Source of the DNA: Syncephalastrum monosporum B8922
Lineage: Eukaryota; Mucoromycota; Mucoromycetes; Mucorales; Syncephalastraceae
NCBI GenBank assembly: GCA_000697355.1
Contig: JNEN01001280.1
Coordinates: forward strand, 1 to 64,000
DNA: 64,000 bases
Direction of reading: 5' to 3'
The notes below the pieces were generated by a model, which was given only the letters and a program-made list of their open reading frames with translations, ran no database searches and was not told the DNA's origin. Position numbers and translations under genes: made by a program. The number at the start of each line of letters is the position of its first letter. Position 1 is the stretch's first letter. Positions 23,401 to 34,093 of the stretch are shown in pieces.

Positions 23401-25248
23401 GACAGGTTCAAATATGTACTCGGCCTTTCGCTCCGTCACCGGTGGGGTCTTGACACCCGACGGCATGCTGTCGTCATCAGATTTGTGCGCTTGCACGCCA
23501 GTCAAGGCCGCAAGGGGTTCAGACACATAATGCTTCTTGTTCTCCTGTGCAGGTGGGGTCTTGACGCCGGTGGGTATATCTTGATCATATGTGTCATGTC
23601 GTAGTCCAGACAGAGTCACGGGGACACCATCATAAACAGACTCATCCGGCTGAGGCGCTGAAGACACTCCCGTGGGAGGGGACCGAACACCAGCGAAAGA
23701 TGATATACTGGATCCGAACGAAGAACTATCCGGGATGGTACCTGTCAGGCGAATGCCAGAAGAAAATCGTGGGGTATCAGAATGATTTTTGCGCTTGACA
23801 TCACGGGGCGGGGCTTGGACAACAGGCAGAGCGGGTGAGCTCATACGATCACGCATTGTGTGTCCGGTCTTTGCGACTCCGGTCAAGGTTATCATCCCGT
23901 CACCGACGCTGTTGGTTGTGTCATATGTGTCGTCTGGATGGTCAGGCGAAGAAGGTCGATAGCCAGCGACACCTGTGAGGGCATAGCTGGTTTCCTCTTT
24001 GCCTAAGGCGGTCCTGCGAAGACTGCGCAAGCCTGTGCTCCATAAAGACGTGTCGTTCTCATGCAAAAGCGCCCGTCGTCCGCCGATATTGGTGGAGCGC
24101 GCGACTTGGGGCGTCGCTACGCGGTTGAACTTCAACTGCCGGCTCGCCGGTTCAGGGGCGTCAGGGAGGAGTGCGGACACACGCCGAGTGATGGGAGCGG
24201 GAATAAACGGGAGGATGATGGTTTCGGCGGCAGATACGACAAATTTCGACACGTAGGATGAGCTTGGCAGGGGCTTGACACCCGCCAAATGAAGAGGCTT
24301 CTTGCTGTCGGAGAAGGCTGTAATACGCTTGTTGCGATCTCGCATTTCATGGAATAAGGTCCCCTTCCAACATATAAACCTGTTTGAGAAAAACACTGCC
24401 AAGATAATATACTAGGTGTGCCACTTACATCATAGGCAGCCCGGACATTATCGCGGTCCAACACGCCCCGGTGGCCCACCATGAGATAGATCGTGCCCCA
24501 TACCAGCAAAGCATTCAAAACCCTATGTTATAGGTCAATACCTCTGCTTTGATACACTAATTTTGCTTACGAGAAAGTGAACAGTTGTCCGTTGGCGTTG
24601 TTCATGCGAAACAGTTCATCCACCGTAATGGTATTGCGACTCAGATCACGCGTGGCGTATTTTTCAAAAGCTTGATTAAAGCGATCATCGTCCAAGTTCC
24701 CATCCCCATCATGCAGAGAAGTGTTTATCTGTGAGATAGTACGTGTATGTATGTTAATGCCGAGTTGGGCGCCCAAATGGAGAATAAAGGGAAAGTGCAA
24801 GTTTTACCTTGAGGCGACCCAAGTTGCGTACTTGAACACGACCGTGTAGATCAGGAAACCAAGAGTCATTCGTTGCGTAAGAGAACAGCACGGTTAGGAA
24901 TGTACCCACAGCAAAACTGAAGGCGACACCATGACCGAGATTCATGAAACCTGATTCGTATGTCGTCAGTAGAATAAGTCTCTTCCAAGCTCATGTTGTA
25001 CCTATTGCTGCATCGTACGGTGTGATGTATCCCTTGTTCTCTCTGTCCCAAAACTTCGCGTGCTTGCGTGCCGTCTTCAGTTTTTTTTTTTTTTTTTTTC
25101 ATAAAAAAAAGGACGGTATCAGCTATTTGCCAGAAATCCAACGTATTCAAAATTCCAAGGGATGAGAGATATTTACAAAACCAGCATCTTGCGATACAAT
25201 GGCGCTCTGCGGTATGGCCGAGCGCGATAATGCGCCGTTTGATAGCAT
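20488..25248 (-). CDS. Caleosin domain fused to a long SGVKTP-repeat region
   Basis: Caleosins are Ca2+-binding haem peroxygenases of lipid droplets. Six exons on the minus strand: 25248-25177, 25074-25002, 24950-24808, 24728-24571, 24522-24429, 24363-20488; 1471 aa, against roughly 200-300 aa for ordinary caleosins. Residues 25-195 are caleosin: KHAKFWDRENKGYITPYDA is the EF-hand region, and GFMNLGHGVAFSFAVGTF is the hydrophobic segment with candidate haem His55. Next come LHDGDGNLDDDRFNQAFEKY, LNALLVWGTIYLMVGHRG and LDRDNVRAAYD. No plant-type proline knot is obvious. Exon 6 starts with the caleosin end (GTLFHEMRDRNKR) and runs uninterrupted into about 27 repeats (residues about 430-1410). 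Two repeat flavours occur, one with YEAPALSGILPL and one with KEYVFETDLSLSCLRPL. The N-terminus (MLSNGALSRSAIPQ) is supported by consensus splice sites. The last 60 residues are acidic and repeat-free. Confidence 0.85.
20700..23595 (-). repeat. Coding tandem repeats, about 27 units of 33-36 codons
   Basis: Minus-strand repeat array inside the caleosin fusion gene. Each unit carries a core (M/I)PSGVKTP, then a 10-12 residue variable linker rich in Lys and Pro (for example KHTKAKEKY or IVPDGPKEY). A hydrophobic box of the LSGxLPL or LSCLRPL type follows, and then an acidic DDDD-like turn leading into the next core. Outer units are more diverged (FGVRSP, FGVQLP, VGLRGP), while central units are close to consensus, which suggests ongoing unequal exchange or conversion. 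Long opposite-strand ORFs here mirror the repeat and are not genes. Confidence 0.9.
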
Positions 25249-27841
25249 AAAAGGTGTAAAGGTGATAGAGCGCCTGTGGAGAAGAGGAGAAAAGTAGAAA
25301 CCAATAAACACGGAGCTTTTTATCTTATAGACCGTTTGTTTGCGTCTTTGAAATTGGGGGTGGGGGGAGATACGCGGTAAAACAGAAGCCAGTAACTCTA
25401 TTGAATGTGTGTTTTCCTTTTTATCATTTGTCTAAAAATGGTTAAGACTTGAGTCTTTTCAAGTCTTCCCACCCCCAAAAGACGGCTTAAAGTAAGCTTT
25501 GAGGAGGTACTTCTGCTTCTCTTGATGACGCCGTAACACACCCGCATGCTACTTTCGGATTGTGTGATCCGACTTACCCGACTAATACAAAAAATAATAT
25601 CCTGCTGATACTTTATAGGAAGCTATAACGGTCGTCATGAAATAATCGTGCGTAAAGAATAAGTTTGCTTTGTTTATCTAAACAACAGGGAGCGGTTTTC
25701 ATCTACTCAAGTCAGCATTCGCAGAAAGGCCAAAGAGATCGGACGCAGCGAGAATCTTGAGCTGTTGTGCCACCTTAATGGCGCGCGCCCACTTCCTGTG
25801 ATCAGCTGACGAATTTTATGCTGCTCGTTACCTAGAGTTCGAATAATGGGATGTGGCGTTTCGTCACGCATAGTGCTATTGAGTGTATACGAATGCACAC
25901 CTTGCTTTTTGACGTGCAGCGACTAGGCAGGCTTGAAATGTACAGCTGAGGAAAAAGAGATGCGAATGAACTACAAGTAAACACTAATCACTCATGTGTG
26001 CATCATATCTCATCAGTCGAGGAGAAAAGGAAGTCCAGATCAGCACATGGTATCACTTTTTGCTTTTTGCTGTTTCACTTCCTTCTTTTTGTTATAAAAG
26101 GGTACTGTAGGATATCAGCAAACGCATTTAGACTTTTCCGCTGTCTGCGTCACTGCAGGTGATGAACACATGTTTATCTCAATACTATGGTGCTGGTGAC
26201 TTGTTTTTCGTCTCTATAAGATATACAAGTGGATGTGAAGAATAGATGAGAAGATTAAGCTACTCATCGATGCATATCCTATATGTTGTAATCTGTTCCA
26301 GAAATACTAGCCAAGTTTTTCGGTTTCCTTCGTTGATACTTCTACCGAAGCACGTGTCTATGTCGACACACCACGATGTGTGGATATCTTTTGAAGGGGA
26401 CTTAAACATTGCCATTAGTATTTCCAAACCTTTAATCATAAGCATGTCACTCATTTCCACACGTTTGAGGTTTCAGTATCGTCGGTTCAATGCACTTACT
26501 CTACTAAGCCTATGCCTACGCCACCTTACATATCCGAATCGCCGCGCTCGTGCTGCGACAACGTGTATACATACTGTATTTCTTTCATTATTCTCACTGC
26601 GGCATCGCCGGTAGTTACATGAGATGACTGCAGCAAAACAGCACGATTTGACGACTTGTTTCGGTTTCCTGTATATACCTCGTCTCGGTTTCCTGTATAT
26701 ACATATAAAGTATATACAGTATTCCTGGCTTCCAAAAGGCTCGAATGACAGTGTTGCATCTGTCTTCATTTTCGCGATATAAGTATGGCTTAACTTGTAA
26801 TGATAGCTAGGCAGTATGGAGTAGTATATATGCAATTAGTTTGCGGGGTGATTGCTATATGTAGTGATCTATCCATCTCGTATAAAAGCTCCATAAAGGT
26901 TAACGATGCGCACAACTGCTATATGCACATCGGGTGGTACTAAGTAAAACAGAACTTTTGTGTCTATCCAAAGGAGCCATCTTCAGTAAAAGATAGCAAT
27001 CCATACAGTCAATTTGTTGACTACCAGGTAGTCAAGCGTGTAATGACATAGTTCAAGTTACCGACTTCCGAACGAAGGAATGCATCACGAAAAGATGAAA
27101 ATACTACTTGAGTACTCATATTTACCAATAACATCTTCTCACATTTGGGTGTCTGAGCGCAGCGTACCATCTTGATGATATCATTAGTTCTAAAACGTTC
27201 GTTTGATTTGATAGCGCTGTTATCGAGGTACATAAGCGAGTTATGTGTTCCAGGAGCTAACATACCTTCCAAATATGAAGAGCTGCCACCGATTTCTCGT
27301 ATCTACATCGAGTATTGTAAGGTTTCAAAAAACCTCGCGCTGAGAAAGAAACGTATGATGGCAGGTACGCCATTTGTTATATCATCGTGACCTTCGTAAT
27401 TTGTTATTCCGATCGAATTCCCGGGAAAATCCTAAGAAGGAAAGAAAGTGAAGGCTGGACCGTGCTCAAGGTGCTGTGCACACATTCAGGAGAGGACAGA
27501 CCTTTCGAAAAAAATCGAGTTAAATGCATGAACATTTTTAAGCACGAGCGGTCGAGCATGTACGTACTTTTCTTGGCAAAGGGCGTGGTGAACGAAATGA
27601 CTTTTCAAATGCGGGTAATTTTTTCGTAGAAAAAGGATGATTTCATTTGTTCATTCACCCGTTGATCGACGCAAATGGGGGTGGGCAGAGCGGATGCTCA
27701 AAAAATTATATGGTGTCAGCGTGCGTGGGGCCCTCCGACTTCACCCCCGGATATTTTAAACGCGCTCATTTTCACTTTTCTGTTTCTTTATCTCTCTTTC
27801 TCCTTTTCTCTAAAACCTTCAAAACACTCTCACATTCTACC
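25249..27841. other. AT-rich intergenic region, no gene supported
   Basis: A 2.6-kb spacer between the caleosin fusion start and the fructose-bisphosphatase start. ORFs are short, and those at 27021-27272 (-) and 27172-27390 (+) overlap each other without a recognisable product. An 18-bp direct repeat (TCGGTTTCCTGTATATAC) occurs at 26661-26678 and 26685-26702. The last 100 bases are CT-rich, the likely fructose-bisphosphatase leader. Confidence 0.55.
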
Positions 27842-29358
27842 ATGGGACAGACCAAGTTCGATGCAGTCAAGGTCGGCACTGGCGAAGACCTTGTAACCCT
27901 TACGCGATGGGTTATTGCCCAGCAACAGAGCACGCCCGAGGCCACAGGTGATCTGACCCTTTTGTTGACAGCCATCCAGTTTGGATGCAAGTTCGTTGCC
28001 TCCAAAGTCAAGCAGGCCGGTCTGATCAATCTGTAAGTAATAAAGCGCCATAAGTGTGTGGGTCTACTGCAAGTGTTCGGCTATTCCAGTGATGCTGACG
28101 CGTTTATTTGTTTGCTGTAATACTTAGTCTCGGCTTGACCGGTGCCGCCAATGTTCAAGGTGAAGACGTCAAGAAGCTTGACGTGCTTGCGAACGACATT
28201 TTCCGCAACTCTTTGATTGCTTCGGGCAAGACCTGCATGCTCGTTTCTGAGGAGGACGAGAACGCACTTGTCATTGAGGACCACAATCAGCGCGGCAAGT
28301 ACATTGTCACCTTTGACCCGCTTGACGGCTCTTCCAATATCGACTGTGGTGTCTCTATTGGTACTATCTTCGGTATCTTCAAAGTTGTAAGTGACAAGGA
28401 TTGAAAGTGTGGAGAAAGTGCGGGGCGATTGACTCTTCTGTCTTTTACAGAAAGACTCTGAGAACCCAACCGAAGCTGACCTGCTCCGCTGTGGCCGCGA
28501 GATCGTTGCTTCCGGCTACTGCATGTATGGTACGTGGTTTAAGATGGCGCATGAGGCATAGCACGGGATGAACTGACTAAGATAACTTCTAATAGGTTCT
28601 TACTGTGAAATGATCTTGGTAAGGGGGTAGCCCAGCGGCGCGTGAAGTTCGGACGGAGCTCCACTTTTCACATGCGAGAGACTTACCAATGTTTGCTCGG
28701 CGTGTTTTTCCGCCCCGCCTCTTCTTCCTCTTTTTTTTTGTAGTCTATTGGTAATGGTGTCAACGGCTTCACGCTGGATCCCGCCATTGGCGAGTTCATC
28801 ATGACCCATCCCGAGGTAAAGTGACAAAATCAATTTGTCAGGAGGAACCAGCTTATCTGATATACTTGGGGCAATCTATAGATCAAGCTTCCTCCTCGTG
28901 GCAAGATCTACTCCGTGAACGAGGGTAACTTCAAGTACTTTGATGAGCCGTGCAAGAAGTATGTCGAGCAGGTCAAGCAAAAGTACAGCGCACGTTACGT
29001 CGGATCCATGGTCTCCGACATTCACCGAACGCTTCTTTATGGTAAGTGACACAAGCAAGCAAAGCGAAGCATGGAAGGGCTATTTTGGGTTGTATTGGGG
29101 GGCATGAGTCTAATTCTTCCGTTAGGCGGCATCTTCGGCTATCCCGCTGACTCAAAGTCAAAGAAGGGCAAGCTGAGAATCCTCTACGAAGTCTTCCCCA
29201 TGGCTTTCTTGATCGAGCAAGCCGGTGGCAAGGCTACGACTGGTACACAGCCTGCTCTGGATCTCGTGCCGGAGCACATCCACGACCGATCGGGTATCTG
29301 GCTCGGCTCCAAGGACGATGTTGAGGATCTTGAGGCCTGCTACAAAGAGCAGCAGTAA
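27842..29358 (+). CDS. FBP1: Fructose-1,6-bisphosphatase
   Basis: Hydrolyses fructose-1,6-bisphosphate to fructose-6-phosphate, the late irreversible step of gluconeogenesis in the cytosol. Seven exons: 27842-28032, 28128-28386, 28451-28529, 28596-28618, 28744-28815, 28882-29041, 29126-29358; 338 aa, the usual length. Motifs are [28 protein letters not shown], the metal site [11 protein letters not shown], then [31 protein letters not shown] and [10 protein letters not shown]. Exon 4 is only 23 nt and encodes part of GSYCEMIL. Its inclusion restores the frame between MYG and SIGNGVNG. In the strand after CMYG many family members read SSCMLVLTTG; here it is SYCEMILSIG, a local divergence away from the catalytic residues. 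Confidence 0.95.
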
Positions 29359-29735
29359 ATTGTACTATATTCGTCTATGTTTTTCCTTTCTCCGTCCCTC
29401 TCTTTCTTACCGACGCATACGTGTTTACCTCTGATTATCTGCCTTGCCGATGATGACAGCACTACAACAGCGATAGCAACATACGCATCTACATCTCCTC
29501 TCCCTCCCCAGCAACAAAACCCACGATGGGTACCTTGATTCCTTAATTTCTTGTACAAATACATACAGAAATGACGAAGACCGTTTGTTTACGTGCAGAG
29601 ACAATGGTACTGGGCTTTGTGTGTAAAATAATCCAAGCCTCCTTCCTTTCTCCCGCGCGCCGCGCACATTAACCATGGAATTGGGTTTACTCTACCGCTC
29701 GCGTGGCATTTTCTTTCTCTCCTCTCACTTGGTCG

Positions 29736-32700
29736 ATGCAAGCCATCCTGGCTCTCTTATCGGCTTTTCTCCTCGTTTCTGTTGCCAAGGCGCAGCAAAG
29801 CAGCAGCAACGGTAATAATAGCAGCAGCAATGACGGCGTATCTCCGTCTCCGCTCGGGGCAAAACGAACCCAGGTACAGTGGCGTGCTGGCCATGTCGCA
29901 GGTGAGCTCATTCGCGATCGGAAGAACATGAACACCTAATGTACCCTACTAGCTTACGTGAATCCATACGTGCTTCTCTATGGTGGCTCGGAGGATACGT
30001 CGGCGACGATGGACAGCAGCGACTTGACAGGGTCGACGGGTTTGTGGGCCTGGGATACGCGCGACGGAGCCTGGTATCAGCCCACGGTTCAGTCAGACAC
30101 AGCTCCCGTACCTCAGATCTTTTTTGGTGCCGTCCCTTCACCGAGTTGGGGTCAAATGCTGGCCGTACTCAGCAACAGCAGCAGCCAAGGCTTACTGCAA
30201 AAACTGGACATCAATAGCTGGAGCTGGAGCTTTCCCTCCTCGTCGAACCTCGCACCCAGCGCTGCAGCTCGATTCGCGACGACGATCGTCAACAACACGC
30301 TTTATACGTACGGTGGGCTGAACACGGATTCCAGTGGGTTTCCAATGCCGGGAGCCCTTTTGAACAGCCTCAATGCCCTGGATGCCAATGCTTATGCATG
30401 GACGTCGGGGTCCAATGGGGCTGGCGTCACTGACCATGCAATGTGTTACGTCCCGAAATGCAACTGCGTGATCAGCTTTGGTGGCACCCCTACTGGATCT
30501 GCAGCAAATACTTTTCAGGTTAGTCTGCTAAAAATAAAAGTAATTCAAAATAAACACAGATGTTGGTATATTGACTCCATATTGCGTTCATCAAAAAGTC
30601 GGTCTATATCTATGATTTGAATCAACGTACATGGAATGTTCAGGTCTCGGTCCAAACGATCAACAATGCTGCTCCAGGGGCACGTCGACTCCACACCGTG
30701 AACTGCTTATCAGACAGCATGATCATTTATGGCGGCGGGACGACTCAGCCATTCGACTCGGACGTATGGATACTCGATATCTCAGAATATCCTACACTCA
30801 CGTGGCGCAAACCTAACGTGAAGAACCTGGCCGAGGGTCCTAACGCACGTATGGGTAAGCCATTAAGACGGACCTCTCTGTTATATGCACTAAATTTCTG
30901 CACGTGTCTAATGTAATTCAGGACATACGGCCGTGCTAGATGCAGACCGACAGAAGATTTACATTTTTGGTGGATGGGGCGTGAGCGCTATCAATGACGC
31001 CAACATGTATGCGCTGGACATTCAAGCATGGAGCTGGACACGGGTTCCACCTACGGGCTTTGCAACCTCATCTTCCTCCGTCCCGACAGAGCCCACCCAA
31101 GGTGTCATACCGCCCACACCACCCGGCGATCCACGTAACATCCCAGTGGGTGCGATAGTGGGCGCCGCCGTGGGCGGCATCGTCGCCTTACTCGGGGCAC
31201 TACTGCTGGGATGCATACTTTGGAGGCGACGGCGGCAGCAGCAACAGCCGCAGTCATCTGAGAAAGCACCTATGAGTGACAAACATGTTAGCCCGACACT
31301 CGCACAGGCCGAGAAGAAGCCTGACGCCGATGATTCACTCTCAGGGAGTGCCACACGTGTGAGCCACAAACGACCTACACCCTGGATACTCCCACGCAGC
31401 AGTAGCAGTAGCGGTGACGGTAGCAGTACCTTATTACTTCGAAAAGATAACAGCTCACGTCAGCTCTCGGTTCCTTCACTCTCCGTGGGAGCTACGACCG
31501 ACTCGTCGCCGAATGTGAGCCACCATGCCCTCAAGCTTTTCCCGGACAATGACGCGGCCGGCTACCAGTTGCCTGAAAACATAATCACACAAAACCCTAA
31601 CGAGTATTCACGACCTATCGAGCCGCTCCACCCGCTCGATGCTCTCGTCAGCCATTACTATGACCGACCCCAACGCGTTTCTCTTCTCCAGTCCAATTGC
31701 AGTCTTGACGGGGAGCGACGTTTCAGCGATACATCGGGCAGTGTCGAAGCTGTTTGCAACTCGCCCTCCAAGAGCACAAGCAGCATGGTCGCTTCCGCAG
31801 GTGTCCAGTCATTTCGATCTGCGCCTTGGTTCTCCTCACTCACGACGGACAGCTTGCGGTCGCCTGTCTCAAGGTCTGAGGATGAAAGCATGTCACCTGT
31901 CTTTGTAGCCTCACCAGGGCCGATTCAATATATGCCGCGCTCCCGCAGGAGCCATCAACTCAGCATTCGTACAGAGACTACAGGAACAGACATGTTGTCG
32001 TCTTCGATGGCAAGCAGCAGTATACCCGTCGCCGTGAAGCATTCTATTTGCAGCACAGGCCTGCGGCACTCGACAACAACCAAGGAGGATGGTCTTGATA
32101 TGGATGCCCACAATACCTCTTCGCGTGAAAATGTCCATGACGTTGTCAGTCCACTGGACAGGCTGGCAGGTTTGACGCATCTGCACGAGTTGCCTCCGCC
32201 AGAACTCGCACCAGAGCCTGTCGACACCGACGCCGACCCCGAAGCAATACCCAAACATGGAATCGTACCCGTTGGCTATCGGCTGAGCTCAAACCACCCC
32301 CAATCAATCTTCAGAGGATGTGCTAACACAATACTGTTTGTCACGGAGACGGCAACTCAAAGACCAGTGACGATCAAGCTATTTCAACGACGCGAAGCCT
32401 GGGAGCGCGAATGCAGGACATTGACAAAGCTAAAGTCACCTCATGTGGTGGAGCTGTTGCGAGTTCTGACCGCCCTGACCCAACCGAATCACTCACAAAA
32501 GAGTGCAGCCCTCAGCGACGGCGAAGAGCACAAATATATGATCGTTATGGAACGCCTTACTGAAACGTTGTCGGGATACATCAGTCGTCAACATATGACG
32601 ATCCAACGTTCTCCACCACCTGTTTCTCATGCTGTCGTATCCCTGAAAATTCTAAAGTGTTTGCTATGGTGCCATTCAAAAGGTAAGAGCAAGGGGGTGA

Positions 32701-33424
32701 GGGTATAGGTGGCTTACTTTTCTCACAAACCATTGTATGTAAGGGGTCGCATTCTGCGATCTCAAGCCGAGCAATATCATGCGCACAGAGAACGGGTCTT
32801 GGAAGCTCATCGACTTTGAAGCGAGTCGTTCGATCGGCCAAGAATGCATAGGGGTTATCACCCCACGCTACTGCCCACCTGAAGTGGCCCAATCGACCAC
32901 GTATGGTTTTGAAGGAGAGCAAGGGGTCGTCGCCGTTGCGAACGTTGATCTCTGGGCACTTGGATGTGTTATCTACGTAAGTTTTCAGAGAGAGAGGACC
33001 CTTACTTATGCGCAAATAACTTTTCCATGCAAGCACCACTTTGCTAAGCTGCATCTTATTGCATGTCATGTAGGAACTTGAAACGGGGCACCCGCTGTTC
33101 GCAAGCACGATAGACGACGAAACGGTGCTGCATTTTATATCGCATCCGTCGACTCAAACGCCACGCTTGAGCAATGGGCTGAGATGGAATGAACAACTGG
33201 AGCTCGATCTCCCTATGAGCGAGCTTGAGCTAATCCAAGAACCGGCTGGGCGGGATTTGATCCAACAACTACTCTCCCGAGAGCCACAGCGGCGTGGTCA
33301 TGCAGCAGACCTCGTGGTAAGCATACCTCGGCACAGAGGGAAATCGCCGTGCGCAATGTCTTATTCATTGTCTCACCTGTATGGTATGTTTCAGTATCAC
33401 CCGTACTTCCGATCCTGTATATAG
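29736..33424 (+). CDS. Receptor-like kinase: signal peptide, kelch propeller, TM helix, protein kinase
   Basis: Seven exons: 29736-29901, 29953-30518, 30599-30854, 30922-32682, 32744-32976, 33074-33316, 33395-33424; 1084 aa. The start at 29736 gives a clear signal peptide (MQAILALLSAFLLVSVAKA). Residues about 55-390 contain five or six kelch motifs (YVLLYGGSED, TLYTYGGLNTD, MIIYGGGTT, IYIFGGWG). A Pro-rich stalk leads to a TM helix at about 403-425 (IVGAAVGGIVALLGALLLGC) followed by a basic stop RRRRQQQQ. A Ser-rich linker of about 350 residues precedes a protein kinase domain at about 778-1080. It has VTIK with Lys815, a catalytic loop FCDLKPSN with Asp922 and Asn927, IDFE (Asp940) in place of DFG, and YCPPE in place of APE. 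The glycine loop and the HRD Arg are degenerate. Exon 4 alone encodes the last kelch repeat, TM, linker and kinase N-lobe, so this is a true single protein. It is probably a plasma-membrane sensor; the ligand is unknown. Confidence 0.85.
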
Positions 33425-34093
33425 TCTAGGAATGAGATTTTGTGTATTTCTGATCACTGGACGATATACAAAACAATCCAATTATGAATCACATCACCTC
33501 CTGCGTATGTATGTATAAATTTCTTTCTTTTTATGTATAGAAACGCATTTATTGAACGCTATCTCGTTCGGCTATGTCATTTGCCCATTTTCGCATACAG
33601 GTGCATAAACGCTAATAATAATATAAATGGTAGCAGCTCCCAATGCTCTTTGGGGCATGTATATTACATTCCTTCTCATTACATCCTTTATTTTATAAGA
33701 GCCACTTGTCTTGTGAAGAAAATCCCTTATTGTCAGATACCTTGACAACCCCAATTGACAGTAAGGTGGCCATAAGATACTACGTCCTCTTGATGTACCT
33801 GTAGTGTAATCCGTAGTCCTTGATAAAGGGGAAGGGAGAAGGATAGTCGGAGGTGCGACTGGGGCAAAGGAGATAAAGAAAATATTGTGTGTAAGAGAGA
33901 GACGAGTCGTTATATGTACATCAGCCCGTAAAACAAGGAACGCACTGCGTAGCACCGCCTGAAGACATCTGGCATCCCATAATATACAGGAGAAGGAAAT
34001 TTAGCATTACCCATCGTATAAGAACTCCTCCCTTATATGATTGTTATCCTCTTCCTTCTTCTCTTTTTCTCCCCTTCTGTTTCTTTATCGTCC
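33425..34093. other. Intergenic region, no gene supported
   Basis: A 670-bp AT-rich spacer. It includes the probable 3' end of the receptor-like kinase transcript and, from about 34040, a pyrimidine-rich leader of the DDHD phospholipase gene. No protein or RNA gene was recognised. Confidence 0.5.

Noticed and set aside
24866..25150. Minus-strand start in the poly-A run (ATG at 25102) for the caleosin
   Set aside because: With 19 A residues the frame does not reach the caleosin frame. The exon at 25248-25177, with a GTAAAT donor and an acceptor at 25075, gives an in-frame N-terminus without invoking a frameshift.
25801..25860. tRNA-like T-arm (GAGTTCGAATAATGGG)
   Set aside because: No matching acceptor, D-arm or anticodon arm was found at the right spacing on either strand.
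27021..27390. Overlapping opposite ORFs of 83 and 72 codons
   Set aside because: Neither shows a recognisable domain or flanking gene structure, and each falls within AT-rich spacer.
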